Source: Phormidesmis priestleyi ULC007 (GTDB lineage: Bacteria; Cyanobacteriota; Cyanobacteriia; Leptolyngbyales; Leptolyngbyaceae). From it: a stretch of 64,000 bases of DNA. This document shows, piece after piece, positions 1-10,755 of this stretch. Below the pieces are notes generated by a model, which saw only the letters and a list, made by a program, of their open reading frames with translations, was not told the DNA's origin and ran no database searches. The first letter of the stretch is position 1. The number at the start of each line of letters is the position of its first letter. The DNA is taken from the NCBI RefSeq assembly GCF_001895925.1, contig NZ_MPPI01000001.1, forward strand, positions 1-64,000. Direction: 5' to 3'. Both the position numbers and the translations under genes were made by a program.

Positions 1-79
1 GAAACCTTTGCACAAGTCAAGCAGCTATTTGTGCAATTCTTGCAGTCTTACACGTTTGATTTTCCCAAGTTGCGGCGCT

Positions 80-664
80 ATGGCTGATCTTACAACTCAA
101 ATAGGACTGCTATATGCCGAACTGGTTAGAGAGGGATCGGTAGTCGCTAAAATTGCCAGAGTCTTGAGAGCGTGGGCACAAGAGTATCCAACAGGTATGC
201 GGGTCGTTCGTCGAGCAGACAATCTTAACGTAGCTGGCGTTATAATTCTTTTCCCGGTCAGCAGTGAGTCAGAGTTTAATTTCTTTCAGCCACCCAGCAA
301 GAGTTTTTATCTCACATCAGACAACCCTGTAGACCCCTTTATAAGAGCAGCCGTGGGTGATGAGAACTGTACCTCGGTTTACATTCGCGCCTGGATTATC
401 GATCCTATGTTTTTTAACCCTGCAACTCTTTATCAGCTTCTAGACGATACTCAAAAAACTCTGAAGCGAATGCAGTCTGACTTTCCACAACTTTGCGACC
501 TCTACTCTATCATTCTTCATCCGGTTCACGAAGAACTGAGACGGGTGTTGGGCTTTGAGCGAATTTATCAAGACACTCAACGCTCTTACTCTTGGGTCTA
601 TCTCGCCGCCGATCGTTTTGTCAATCTTGATATTAAGCAGGCGTTAACCAATCTTAAAATTTAG
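80..664 (+). CDS. Hypothetical protein
   Basis: I do not recognise this protein of 194 residues. The ATG at 80 (start MADLTTQIG) is chosen because it opens a compact soluble domain. The frame is open to the left edge of the window, so the gene could begin earlier and be partial. No signal peptide or membrane segment is seen. The last third (around LGFERIYQ and the following aromatic stretch) loosely resembles the end of a GNAT acetyltransferase fold, but that is only an impression. It ends about 200 bases upstream of psbA on the same strand. Confidence 0.5.
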   Translation: MADLTTQIGLLYAELVREGSVVAKIARVLRAWAQEYPTGMRVVRRADNLNVAGVIILFPVSSESEFNFFQPPSKSFYLTSDNPVDPFIRAAVGDENCTSVYIRAWIIDPMFFNPATLYQLLDDTQKTLKRMQSDFPQLCDLYSIILHPVHEELRRVLGFERIYQDTQRSYSWVYLAADRFVNLDIKQALTNLKI

Positions 665-721
665 CCAACATTCATAAACTGATCTACGAGGCTCTCATTT
701 TTCAAAAGGTATGCCCAGTAG

Positions 722-1954
<1,233 letters not shown>

Positions 1955-1985
1955 GCTTTCCTGGGTAGAATCGGTCTGACATAGA

Positions 1986-2015
1986 AAAGCCCTCCACTTG
2001 CGTGGAGGGCTTTTT
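1986..2015 (+). terminator. Intrinsic terminator of psbA
   Basis: The arms GCCCTCCAC (1989-1997) and GTGGAGGGC (2002-2010) form a perfect 9-bp GC-rich stem with a four-base loop, followed by a T run. It lies about 30 bases after the psbA stop codon. Confidence 0.93.
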
Positions 2016-2118
2016 GAATGTTTGGCCTTTGCAGCAATGAAGACTTTAGAGAAAACTTAGACTTTTTGCTGAACACGATCGTAGACTGCAAGAAAGGTTT
2101 TATTTTGCTTTTACAGTC

Positions 2119-5034
2119 ATGACGCTCACCCAAGTCTGGGGATCTCTCGTGATCTTCATAATCTGTCCAATTTTGGGAGGTCTGCCTCTGATCGATTGGA
2201 TGACTTATGGAATTACTAGGAAACGGTTAAAAAATCTCGGCACCGGAAATGTGAGTGTCTCGGCTGCTTTTTATCATGGCGGAAAGTTTGCCGGAATTTT
2301 AGCCGTTCTGTCGGAGGCGCTAAAAGGAATTGCAGCCGTTTTTCTGGCTCGTGCTTTCTTTCCTGATCATGCTGAGTGGGAAATGATTGCACTGATTGCT
2401 TTGGTGTTTGGGCGTTATTGGATTAGCCAAGGGGCGGGCACGACGAATGTCGTCTGGGGTTACGCAGTACACGACCCGATTTCTGCTCTTCTGGTTTTCT
2501 TAATCGGTGGCATCGGCTTTACAATTCTTCGAGAACGCAGCCAGGGTCGAATCGGCATTCTGATTTTATTCCCCCTAGTGACTGCGTTGCGGCATTCTCA
2601 AGACTCTGCATTGATTGTGATGACGATCGCGTTAGCAGTCCTTTTAGGATGGATTTACAAAAAGATTCCAGACGACTTAGATATGAGGACTGAAGCCGCG
2701 CAAAAAACATCTCAGTCTATGTTTAAATTCTTTCGGGGCGATCGCTCCCTAGTTTCTCTCGATCAACGTTTGTTACCGGGCAAGGCAGGAGAAAAAGCGG
2801 CAACTCTATCGGATCTGAAGCGATCGGGCTACCCAGTGCCAGAGGGTTGGGTTTTGTTTCCGGGTGATGACCCTGCGCCGCTGATCGAGATTCTTCAGCC
2901 TTCTGAGGCGGAGCCTTTGGTCGTCAGATCTTCTGCGATCGGAGAAGATTCTGAGGCGGCTTCGGCGGCAGGACAATATCAAACAATTTTGGGCGTGACG
3001 CGGCGAGAAGAACTGCTGCCCGCGATCGCGCAATGTTTAGAGTCTTATAATCGCGCTTCGGCAGTTCAATATCGGCGCGATCGTGGATTATCTGATAGTT
3101 CGATGGTGGTGCTGATTCAGAAGCAAATTCGGGGTGTGTTTTCTGGAGTTGCCTTTAGTCGCGATCCCATTTCTAGGCAAGGCAATGCGGTTGTTATTGA
3201 AGCCCTGCCGGGTGATGCAGAATCGATCGTATCAGGACGAGTGACTCCAGAAGCTTATGAGATTCAAGTCCCCGATGCTTTAACGCTAGATTCGGATTGG
3301 GTTTTACCCGATGAATTGATATTGGAAGTCACGGGAGTAGGCAATATTCCACCGAGATTAGTGCAGCAAGTGGCTTTTCTGGTGCGCCGTCTTGAGAATC
3401 AGTATCACGGCGTTCCTCAAGATGTGGAGTGGACTTATGATGGTCGCGCTTTGTGGGTGTTGCAGTCTCGACCCATCACAACTCTGTTGCCAATCTGGAC
3501 TCGTAAGATTGCGGCTGAAGTGATTCCGGGGTTGATTCGTCCGCTTACCTGGTCGATCAATCGTCCGTTGACGTGCGGCGTTTGGGGAGAAATTTTTACG
3601 ATCGTGCTGGGCGATCGCGCTCAAGGACTCGATTTTAATGACACGGCAACGCTGCACTACTCTCGCGCTTATTTCAACGCATCACTGCTAGGGCAACTTT
3701 TTCGACGAATGGGGTTGCCGTCTGAGAGTTTAGAGTTTCTCACGAGAGGGGCAACATTTAGTAAGCCTCCGGTGCAGTCAACGCTTCGCAATCTGCCGGG
3801 ATTGCTGCGGTTAATCGGTCATGAATGGCAGCTTGAGCAGAACTTTGGTCGGGACGATCGCCGCAGATTTTCTCCTTTTCTCAACGAGGTTGCGACGCAT
3901 CCCACTTCTGAATTGTCTGTTGCTAATCTGGTAGAGCGAGTTGAGCTGATTCTTGAGTTGCTCAAAACTGCCACTTTTTATAGCATTTTGGTTCCGTTGA
4001 GTGCAGCATTGCGAAAGGCGATTTTGCGAGTTAGCGATGAACAGATTGACAATGGAGATACGCCAGAGGTGGCGGCACTGCGATCGCTGCAAGCATTAGC
4101 GATCGCAGCCCATCAAGATTTAATCAGCAATGAACAGATAACTGGGACAGATAAAAATGCTGTTAGCAGTTCAGAACTTTTTGGAATGCTAGACAGAACA
4201 GTCAACGGGCGAGAAATTCTCGATCGGTTTGACCAAATCTTAAATCGTTATGGCTATTTAAGTGAGGTCGGAACCGATATTGCGGTGCCTACTTGGAGAG
4301 AATACTCACAACCTGTTCGAGATTTATTTGCTCAGTTTTGTTTGAATCCGCCCCTTAGAGCAGAATCAGTTAAGCCACGTAAAGCTGGGTTTGTTCAGCG
4401 TCGGTTTGGTCTCAAAGGGCGAGTCACAGAAGTTTATAGTCAGCTATTAGCAGAGTTGCGATGGAGTTTTGTTGCGTTAGAAAGGGATTGGCTGCAATCG
4501 GGCATACTTTCTGAACCGGGTGATATCTTTTTTTTAGCGTTAGAAGAAGTCCGCCAAGCCTCGCATCTTGATCGCCAAATGCTTGAGCGGATTCCTCAAG
4601 TGATTGCTCAACGTCGATCGCGCCTTCAGACCGATGATCAGCTTGAGCAAGTTCCGACGATCGTCTATGGAGACGATCCACCCGCCCCGATTTTGCAAAA
4701 TTGGCAATCTTCTCAGCAGTTGCAAGGCATTGGGGCCAGCCCCGGACAGGTTGAAGGACGCATTAAAGTGATGCGATCGCTGTCAGCAAATGTAACTGAC
4801 CTCGATCGAGAGACCATTCTCGTGGTTCCTTATACAGATTCTGGCTGGGCACCGCTTTTGGCAAGAGTGGGAGGATTGATTGCGGAGGTTGGCGGTCGGT
4901 TGTCGCACGGGGCGATCGTCGCTCGTGAATATCGCATTCCCGCTGTGATGGATGTCAACAACGCGACTCATCTTTTGCGCGATGGGCAGTCTGTTCGCAT
5001 CGATGGTCAAAGCGGAACGGTTGAAATTTTGTAG
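2119..5034 (+). CDS. PlsY-like acyltransferase fused to PEP synthase/PPDK-like domains
   Basis: This 971-residue protein has three parts. Residues 1-190 are a multi-pass membrane domain like PlsY (acyl-phosphate:glycerol-3-phosphate acyltransferase), with a GTGNVSVSAAF loop where PlsY has its G-N-[IV] motif. Residues about 225-465 match the ATP-binding PPDK/PEP-synthase N-domain (VVRSSAIGEDS, FSGVAFSRDP, PQDVEWTYDG, LQSRPITT). After a middle region of unknown fold, the last 80 residues are the PEP-utilising mobile domain with catalytic-type His in GGRLSHGAIVARE (about residue 930). This suggests a phosphotransfer enzyme tethered to a lipid-synthesis domain. The frame is continuous. The reaction of the fused protein is not known to me. 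The start is the first ATG before the first membrane helix, and no strong ribosome binding site is visible. Confidence 0.85.
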   Translation: MTLTQVWGSLVIFIICPILGGLPLIDWMTYGITRKRLKNLGTGNVSVSAAFYHGGKFAGILAVLSEALKGIAAVFLARAFFPDHAEWEMIALIALVFGRYWISQGAGTTNVVWGYAVHDPISALLVFLIGGIGFTILRERSQGRIGILILFPLVTALRHSQDSALIVMTIALAVLLGWIYKKIPDDLDMRTEAAQKTSQSMFKFFRGDRSLVSLDQRLLPGKAGEKAATLSDLKRSGYPVPEGWVLFPGDDPAPLIEILQPSEAEPLVVRSSAIGEDSEAASAAGQYQTILGVTRREELLPAIAQCLESYNRASAVQYRRDRGLSDSSMVVLIQKQIRGVFSGVAFSRDPISRQGNAVVIEALPGDAESIVSGRVTPEAYEIQVPDALTLDSDWVLPDELILEVTGVGNIPPRLVQQVAFLVRRLENQYHGVPQDVEWTYDGRALWVLQSRPITTLLPIWTRKIAAEVIPGLIRPLTWSINRPLTCGVWGEIFTIVLGDRAQGLDFNDTATLHYSRAYFNASLLGQLFRRMGLPSESLEFLTRGATFSKPPVQSTLRNLPGLLRLIGHEWQLEQNFGRDDRRRFSPFLNEVATHPTSELSVANLVERVELILELLKTATFYSILVPLSAALRKAILRVSDEQIDNGDTPEVAALRSLQALAIAAHQDLISNEQITGTDKNAVSSSELFGMLDRTVNGREILDRFDQILNRYGYLSEVGTDIAVPTWREYSQPVRDLFAQFCLNPPLRAESVKPRKAGFVQRRFGLKGRVTEVYSQLLAELRWSFVALERDWLQSGILSEPGDIFFLALEEVRQASHLDRQMLERIPQVIAQRRSRLQTDDQLEQVPTIVYGDDPPAPILQNWQSSQQLQGIGASPGQVEGRIKVMRSLSANVTDLDRETILVVPYTDSGWAPLLARVGGLIAEVGGRLSHGAIVAREYRIPAVMDVNNATHLLRDGQSVRIDGQSGTVEIL

Positions 5035-5054
5035 TGGTGAAGAAAAATCTAAGG

Positions 5055-5113
5055 ATCGTAAATTACATAACGTCGGTTACTTGCAAGGTTGAAGGCACGG
5101 CAGTGCCCTACCC
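5055..5113 (-). repeat. Dispersed repeat R2, copy a
   Basis: Read on the minus strand, this stretch gives GGGCACTGCCGTGCC followed by a tract ending AGTAACCGACGTTATGTAAT. It matches, with point differences, plus-strand stretches at about 23031-23096 and 27744-27805. The GGCAC/GTGCC part can form a small hairpin. Confidence 0.6.
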
Positions 5114-5131
5114 GTACGTAAATTTGCTTAA

Positions 5132-5310
5132 TTTAGCGTCAGTTCGATGAGTTCTTTCGCTTCGTTTTCAGCGGCTTCTGCCCCCTAAATCCCCCAATTT
5201 TGGGGACTTTAAGCTCAGAGTTTAGGTTCAAAGTCCCCCAATTTTGGGGGATTTAGGGGGCAATCCGGATTTGCAACCGCAGCGAAAAACTTCATCGATC
5301 TCACGTTAAA
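5132..5310. repeat. Hairpin repeat R1, copy 1
   Basis: The core (5180-5261) consists of two back-to-back palindromes: CCCCCTAAATCCCCC, a short inverted GGGGACTTT, a spacer, then AAGTCCCCC and GGGGGATTTAGGGGG. The core sits inside a longer imperfect inverted repeat. The left flank (from 5132, TTTAGCGTCAGTTCGATGAG) pairs with the right flank ending at 5310 (reverse complement TTTAACGTGAGATCGATGAA). It fills the gap between the PlsY fusion and sbcC. Confidence 0.8.
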
Positions 5311-5354
5311 TCAAATTGATACAATCACTCTGGCAATTTAATTTTGATAGATCC

Positions 5355-8300
5355 CTAGAGGCAGAGCATAATTTGTGAGCCTTCAGAGGTTTTTGTGACC
5401 TCAATGCGCGCTTGGAACGCCTCTCGAAAATAGGGCATGTGTGTAACTGTGAGAATGCAGGAAAAGTCAGGCGCGATCGCATTAATCGCCGCAATCAAGC
5501 GATCGCAGCCTTCTTGATCCTGTGTGCCAAAGCCTTCATCAACAATCAGCATTTGCAGGGCAGTGCCCGATCGGTGTGATAGCAATCGAGCCAGCGCCAG
5601 ACGAATTGCAAAATTAACCCGAAAGGCTTCTCCGCCTGAATAGGTTTCATAAGGGCGTGTGCCGTGAGCGTCGGCGATCAGAATGTCGAGGGTCTCGATC
5701 GATTTGGGATTTTGGGTGATGCCTCGCGTCGATTTGCTAGAAGATTTTGCACTGCGGGCGGTGCGTTGAGTCACAAATTGAACGTGCAGTTGATTGGCAC
5801 TGAGACGAGAAAGAATTTGATTCGTTGTCGCTTCTAGCTGCGGCAGCACATTCTCAATCAAGAGTGCCTGAATGCCATTTTTGCCAAAGGCTAAGGCGAG
5901 TTCTTGATAGACTCGGCTCTGCTGACGTGCCAGGGTTAACTGGGTTCTGAGTTCTCCATCTTGAATTCTGAGCGCGTCTTGCTGCTGTTGCTGTTGCTGA
6001 AGCCGACCCAGACGGGCAAGCTGTTCATCTAGCTGTTGGCGCTGCCGTTGTAGTTCTTGTTCGATCGCCTGAATCTGAGCCGTAAAATCGGATGTTTGCT
6101 CTAAATAACTGACGAGTTCTTGAGTGTGGAGGCTCACCGTTTGCAGCTCGTTTAGCCGCGTCTGGAGGGTTTGCGCCAAGTCTTGGAGACGCTGCTGCAC
6201 CTGCGGAAATTGCTGCTGTGCCTGTCGCAGTTCTTGAAACCGCAACTGCCAAGGCTGTGCCTGCCGGAGTGCGACTCTGAGCGCATTGTGTTGCGCTAAA
6301 TCATAGCCAATTTCAGCAATTTGGCGATCGCTCTGCACAAATCCGGCGGCGGTGTCTGCCTGAAGCTGTTCTATTTGCTGTTCTAGCTGAGACACTTGAG
6401 CTGTTAGCTCTGGCTGATGGGCAGTCATTTGGGCCTGTCGTCGCTGTGCCTGTTTGATATCTGCAAGTTTAATTTCTGCCCACCGCCAGCGATCGACGGC
6501 TCCTCGTGCCAGGGCGTGATCTTTTTCGTCATAGCTCAGTTGTTGGAGGCTGCGATCGAGTAGGGTCAATTCTTCTTGCACATCAGTGGCATAGTCTCGA
6601 TCGTGCAGTTGTTGTTCGAGTTGAGAAGCTTCTACCGTAAGTTGTTCCAGGCTTTTTTGCACATCGGCGGTAGTTTGAAGTTGTTCTTGCAGTTGTCCGC
6701 GTCGCTCTAACGCCGAGCCAAATTGCGCGAGTTGAGTGTCAAGTTCTGCATATTCTCGCCGCAAAACTTGAATTTCTCGCTCAGACACCGCTAACTGTTC
6801 TCGAATCACCCAAATTTGATCGAACACTTCTTGCCGCTGCTGCTCGTGTTTTTGTAAGACGAGATTCCAGTGGGGTTCATCGAGGGGACGATCGCAGAGC
6901 GGACAAGGCGGATAAGAAGAATTTTGCGGGTCGAGGATTGAGGGTTGCGTGAGAGTCGCAACAGATTGAGTTGCGGATGAGGACTCGGTTGAATGAATGG
7001 ATTGTTCATCCGTAACTCTATCTGCTGTCAACTCACGTTCTAGTTCTGCAAGATCTTGATCTCCTAATGTGCCTTGTTTGAGCATCCGCAGTTTGTGATC
7101 TAATTCGGCGAGATGGGCTTCGTGGTCGCGCTGATGGGCTTGCAGTCGATCCATAAAGCTGCGCCGCTCTAGCCCTTTTTCGCGCACTTGTTCTTGATAG
7201 AGTTTGAGTTTTTCTAACGCTTCAATGCGATCAGCAACTTCGACGGCTGCGCGCTGTAGTTTGGGCTGACGCTGCTGCTGGGTCTGAAGCTGATGTGCAG
7301 AAGTTCGCAGTTCATCAAGTCTGGCGGTGAGTCGGGTTGAGGCTCGATCGAGATCGCTTTGCAGGTGTTGGCGACGCTGAAGCAGCGGAGCCACTTGCAT
7401 TTGCAGTTGGTCTAGATGAGTCAGTTGCAGCCGTGCCTCTCGCAGTTGTTCAACTCCGGCTTCAACATCGGCAGCTTTGCTGAGGGTGCGCTGAATCTCT
7501 TGAAACTGTTGTTCTAACACCACGCCTTGCGCTTGCAGATTTTGTAACTGATTTTGAAGATCGTTGAGTTTCGTGGTTTGTTGCTGCTGATATTGTTGGC
7601 GTTTGGCTTGAGCAACCTGATGGGCTTGAAATTTTGTAGTAAAGCCGTCTTCCCGCATTTGCAGCGTTTGCCATTGCTGATATCCATTGGCGATCGCGCG
7701 TTCTTGTTGCAGCAATTCAATTAGCGTTTGCCGTTGGTGATCGATCTGCGTGAGTTCTTTTTGCAGGCGTTGGCAGTCTTGATTAAGATTACGTTGCTGT
7801 TGCTGTTGCCAGGTGAGTTGCTGTTTTGTGGTTTGTCGGTGTTGCTGTCTGGCTAAAAGATTCTGCAACTGCTCATTATAGGCAGTTTGCTGCTGCTGCA
7901 TTTGCGCTAGTGTTGCCTCTAACTGGGCGCGTTCTAGCGCGATCGCTTCGGTTTGTTGCAACTGTTGTTGAATCGACGCTAGATTTCGTTCTAGCAGTTC
8001 TACTTGCCCTTTAAACTGACGAGATTTATCTTTGGCTTGCTCTGCTAACTCATCATAGCGCTGTAGCTTTAACAGATCAGCGAGAATTTGTTTACGATCG
8101 CCCGGACGCTTGAGCATAAACTCATCGGCGCGACCCTGCCGCAAATAAGCTGAGTTGACAAACGTATCGTAATCGAGCTTCAAATGCTCCAGAATTAAGT
8201 GCTGAGTGGCACGAATTCCTTTTTCGGTGAGCGATCGAAACGAGGGTAAGTGTGAATCTGAGTTGTGACTTGCGATCGCTCCGTGGGCAATTTGAAACTC

Positions 8301-8585
8301 TAGCGCTACGCCGTTTCCTCGTTGCCGAGTTCTGATCACGCGATAGGTTTGTTGATGCATGCTAAACACAAACTCAACTCGCGCTTCAGCTTCACCAACG
8401 TGAATTACATCATCTTCAGAGGCTGCCCGACTTTCGCCCCAGATCGCCCAAGCAATTGCCTCTAACAGCGACGATTTGCCAGCCCCGTTAGCTCCGCACA
8501 CGCAAGCGGTGTGCAGCCCCCGAAAGTCAAGCGTGGCGGCACGATAACTCAAAAAATTCTTGAGTGTGAGTTGCTGAGGAATCAT
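5355..8585 (-). CDS. sbcC: Exonuclease SbcC (Rad50-like ATPase)
   Basis: SbcC is the SMC-like ATPase that works with the SbcD nuclease to open hairpins and process double-strand ends. The 1076-residue protein has an N-terminal Walker A (GANGAGKSS, residues about 32-40). Two long Gln-rich coiled-coil arms flank a zinc-hook CPLC near residue 560. The C-terminal half of the ATPase has the signature YSGGEAFRVN and Walker B LIVDEGFGT. The length and layout are normal for the family. The start MIPQQLTLKNF is the usual N-terminus. No sbcD is adjacent; its location is outside this window. A SbcCD substrate, long hairpin DNA (R1 repeats), lies on both sides, which may be coincidence. Confidence 0.95.
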   Translation of the reverse strand: MIPQQLTLKNFLSYRAATLDFRGLHTACVCGANGAGKSSLLEAIAWAIWGESRAASEDDVIHVGEAEARVEFVFSMHQQTYRVIRTRQRGNGVALEFQIAHGAIASHNSDSHLPSFRSLTEKGIRATQHLILEHLKLDYDTFVNSAYLRQGRADEFMLKRPGDRKQILADLLKLQRYDELAEQAKDKSRQFKGQVELLERNLASIQQQLQQTEAIALERAQLEATLAQMQQQQTAYNEQLQNLLARQQHRQTTKQQLTWQQQQQRNLNQDCQRLQKELTQIDHQRQTLIELLQQERAIANGYQQWQTLQMREDGFTTKFQAHQVAQAKRQQYQQQQTTKLNDLQNQLQNLQAQGVVLEQQFQEIQRTLSKAADVEAGVEQLREARLQLTHLDQLQMQVAPLLQRRQHLQSDLDRASTRLTARLDELRTSAHQLQTQQQRQPKLQRAAVEVADRIEALEKLKLYQEQVREKGLERRSFMDRLQAHQRDHEAHLAELDHKLRMLKQGTLGDQDLAELERELTADRVTDEQSIHSTESSSATQSVATLTQPSILDPQNSSYPPCPLCDRPLDEPHWNLVLQKHEQQRQEVFDQIWVIREQLAVSEREIQVLRREYAELDTQLAQFGSALERRGQLQEQLQTTADVQKSLEQLTVEASQLEQQLHDRDYATDVQEELTLLDRSLQQLSYDEKDHALARGAVDRWRWAEIKLADIKQAQRRQAQMTAHQPELTAQVSQLEQQIEQLQADTAAGFVQSDRQIAEIGYDLAQHNALRVALRQAQPWQLRFQELRQAQQQFPQVQQRLQDLAQTLQTRLNELQTVSLHTQELVSYLEQTSDFTAQIQAIEQELQRQRQQLDEQLARLGRLQQQQQQQDALRIQDGELRTQLTLARQQSRVYQELALAFGKNGIQALLIENVLPQLEATTNQILSRLSANQLHVQFVTQRTARSAKSSSKSTRGITQNPKSIETLDILIADAHGTRPYETYSGGEAFRVNFAIRLALARLLSHRSGTALQMLIVDEGFGTQDQEGCDRLIAAINAIAPDFSCILTVTHMPYFREAFQARIEVTKTSEGSQIMLCL

Positions 8586-8734
8586 TGAGAGCGATTCGCC
8601 CGATCGAGTGAATTGAGTACAAATGCACCGAAGTACACTCGCACTTCTTGTAGTGTACGCGCTTGAAGGGTTAGTCCGTAACGGTTTTTCTAAAAACTCT
8701 TAAAAATGACGGCGCGATCGGGCTTTTCAACATA

Positions 8735-8929
8735 CCCTATGGGTCTACTGTGTATACACAAATCGTTTATCGCTCCATTTCAGCCCCCTAAATCCCCCAT
8801 TTTGGGGGACTTTGAGAAGAGAGAGTTCCAAAATTCAAAGTCCCCCCATTTTGGGGGATTTAGGGGACAATTCCCAAGAAATCCGAACTTGAAGCCATTT
8901 GTATATACACAGTAGCCCCATGAATAGGG
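8735..8929. repeat. Hairpin repeat R1, copy 2
   Basis: The core at 8783-8868 has the same CCCCCTAAATCCCCC ... GGGGGATTTAGGGG arrangement. Outside it is a private outer inverted repeat: CCCTAT at 8735 and CTACTGTGTATACACAAAT on the left pair with the right flank, whose reverse complement reads CTACTGTGTATATACAAAT, ending ATAGGG at 8929. This outer arm has no similarity to the outer arms of copies 1 and 6. Short ATG-led frames here are repeat sequence, not genes. Apart from this repeat I see nothing in 8586-9083. Confidence 0.8.
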
Positions 8930-9083
8930 GATTGGCGATCGAGCATCGTTGATAGCAGAAGCCTTTCACAATCTGCACCTACCTTATGCCCTTTGGATGA
9001 TTTTTCCCTCATTAGGAACCTTGCTAAACTTGCCTCGGTCATTGAAACCATCGCTACTAGACTAAGACTCTAAGGACGTGCAA

Positions 9084-9764
9084 ATGTTGAAATTCAGAAA
9101 ATGGCAAACGGGGACTGTCCTGGCTCTCACATTGGGCATGACCTCTACAAGTCTGGCACCCTTTGCGATCGGCAATGCTGCCGCCGCGCCCTTGTTCCCT
9201 TCACAGCAGTATCCTTCTACTCAACCCGTCCAATCGGGTCAGGTGAGAATTCCGAGAGGCACGGTTCTGCCTGTTACCTATGACAACGACAAAATTGTGG
9301 TGGCACCTAACGAAACCAGTGCAGTCACGCTGAAGATTGCTAGAAACGTTCGCACTTCGTCTGGCGCGTTGTTGATTCCGGCTGGAAGCCAGGTAGAAGG
9401 CGAACTCAGACCTTCGCAAGGCGGCACTCAGTTTTTTGCGAAAACGCTGGTTTTGACGAATGGCGATCGCCTGTCGATCGATGCCTCTTCTAATGTGGTG
9501 ACCCGCAGAGAAACCATCCAAAAAGGTGCAAGCACAGGCAGTATTTTAACGGGTGCCGCGATCGGGGCGGGTGCTGCCGCGATTATTAGTGGAATCACAG
9601 GCAACCGCCGCATTTCTGTAGGCAAGGTTTTGATCGGGAGTGGTGTGGGTGCTTTAGGTCAATTCTTGCTGAAACGTGGCAGTGCCGACGTGCTAGTGGT
9701 AAATCCTCAAACTGATTTGTCGTTGACGCTCAACAGTTCTCTAACAGTGAACGCTGTCTACTAA
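9084..9764 (+). CDS. Secreted/periplasmic conserved hypothetical protein
   Basis: This 226-residue protein has a clear N-terminal signal: a basic MLKFRKW stretch, a hydrophobic core and an Ala-rich end (NAAAAP), so it is probably exported. A beta-rich region follows (RIPRGTVLPVTYDNDKI, IPAGSQVEGELRP), resembling a TrbI/VirB10-like or SH3-like cyanobacterial family. After it comes a Gly/Ala-rich segment (residues about 150-175, GAAIGAGAAAIISG) that looks like a glycine-zipper membrane-active stretch. The ATG at 9084 is preferred over GTG at 9078 because TAAGGA lies 7 bases before it. The function is unknown. The gene appears to stand alone. Confidence 0.7.
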   Translation: MLKFRKWQTGTVLALTLGMTSTSLAPFAIGNAAAAPLFPSQQYPSTQPVQSGQVRIPRGTVLPVTYDNDKIVVAPNETSAVTLKIARNVRTSSGALLIPAGSQVEGELRPSQGGTQFFAKTLVLTNGDRLSIDASSNVVTRRETIQKGASTGSILTGAAIGAGAAAIISGITGNRRISVGKVLIGSGVGALGQFLLKRGSADVLVVNPQTDLSLTLNSSLTVNAVY

Positions 9765-9879
9765 AGCTCTGAGGTTAATCGGTGTAGGTGCGTTATTTGT
9801 AATGCTTTTACACAGATTATTTTTGTTTAAAGTAATTTAGTGACGCGATGTGCGACTTTCCTAAAACCGCCTCAAAGCA

Positions 9880-9967
9880 GCCCCCACCCTAGCCCTCTCC
9901 CCAAGGAGAGGGAACCAGAGATTGATTGAAACCCATCTCCTGCGGGAGAGGGGTTTGGGGTGAGGGT
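9880..9967. repeat. GC-rich inverted repeat (CCCTAGCCCTCTCC type)
   Basis: CCCACCCTAGCCCTCTCCCC is followed by AAGGAGAGGG, and then by a second palindromic unit, ATCTCCTGCGGGAGAGGGG, ending TGGGGTGAGGG. A shorter relative, CACCCTAGCCCTCTCCCGCA, occurs at about 47715. It looks like a non-coding intergenic hairpin element. Confidence 0.6.
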
Positions 9968-10215
9968 TTATGGCTTTCTGCTTGAGCAATCTCGTAGACA
10001 ATCTCAAATTCAGCATCGGGGCTAAGGCGCTGAATCACTTTCAAATATTCTTCGGCGTGGGTGCGGCGACGAAATCGATCGATAAATTGACGCTGAAAAT
10101 TAGGCAGGCGACGATAATCACCCAGGGACTGAGCGAGTTTTGGTAACTCATATTTTAGATGCCACGAAAAACAGTTGAACTTTCTAACAATAAAAAACCC
10201 CTGGTTTGGGGTCAA
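9889..10215 (-). pseudogene. Probable gene fragment, unknown family
   Basis: A minus-strand frame encodes a charged helical segment of about 60 residues (YELPKLAQSLGDY, FQRQFIDRFRRRTHAEEYLK, FEIVYEIAQ) that looks protein-like. The frame lacks a credible start, since its only start codon, a TTG at 10215, lies in the terminator hairpin of the gene upstream. Its last 30 residues are read from a repeat. It is most likely a truncated remnant. I do not recognise the parent family. Confidence 0.35.
10191..10213 (-). terminator. Intrinsic terminator, minus strand
   Basis: On the minus strand, CCCC-AAACCA-GGGG is followed by TTTTTTATT. It lies about 60 bases downstream of the minus-strand gene ending at 10271 and fits as its terminator. 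Confidence 0.65.
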
Positions 10216-10270
10216 TAGATAAGGATGAGAGTTTCCAGTAAAAAGTCAGAAAATAATTCAATAATAAATT

Positions 10271-10552
10271 TTATGAATCTTCCAACTGTTGCAAAACGGC
10301 TTGAAAGATCTCGCGTTGACTCTTTCCGCCTTCTTCCAGCATTCGCTTAATCGTCATGGCATAGCCCAGCGTGTTTTCGTATTGGTCTGGCATTCCAGGA
10401 AAATCGACCCCTGAACCCCAACGTTCGATCGTGTCTTCCTCCAAACCAATGACGCGGGAAAGCAGTTTTACGCATTGCGTGCGGTAGCCTCTGGCTTTCT
10501 CGTCTTCTTCACTAACGTTGAACCACAAGCGGCAAAATTGTCTCGGCTTCAT
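10271..10552 (-). CDS. Conserved hypothetical protein
   Basis: This is a soluble protein of 93 residues. The internal ATG at 10552 (MKPRQFCRLW) is chosen over one 19 codons earlier because the earlier stretch is Ser/Pro/Lys-rich and low in complexity. The body contains RLLSR-like helices and an EDTIERWG segment that suggests an HTH-like fold: helices at residues about 25-45 and 60-90, with LEEDTIERWGSG possibly at a turn. It is followed by a terminator. I do not know its function. The family looks cyanobacterial. Confidence 0.6.
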   Translation of the reverse strand: MKPRQFCRLWFNVSEEDEKARGYRTQCVKLLSRVIGLEEDTIERWGSGVDFPGMPDQYENTLGYAMTIKRMLEEGGKSQREIFQAVLQQLEDS

Positions 10553-10755
10553 CTTGTTCGGCAAATCATGCGGACTAAACGATGATCTACCTTTACCCTT
10601 TAACCTCAAGATTGGATACCTGTTTAAGCGGAAGGATTGGGGTTAATGTATCACGAATCCTAGGATAGAAGGCTGGAAACTTTCCATCAAACACTGGAAA
10701 GTTTTTCAGTTCGCGTTATCGTAATATCAGTTGAAAGATGAGAGAGGCAAGCACT

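Noticed and set aside
8706-8915. 69-codon frame downstream of sbcC
   Set aside because: It reads through R1 copy 2, and the palindromic DNA explains the open frame.
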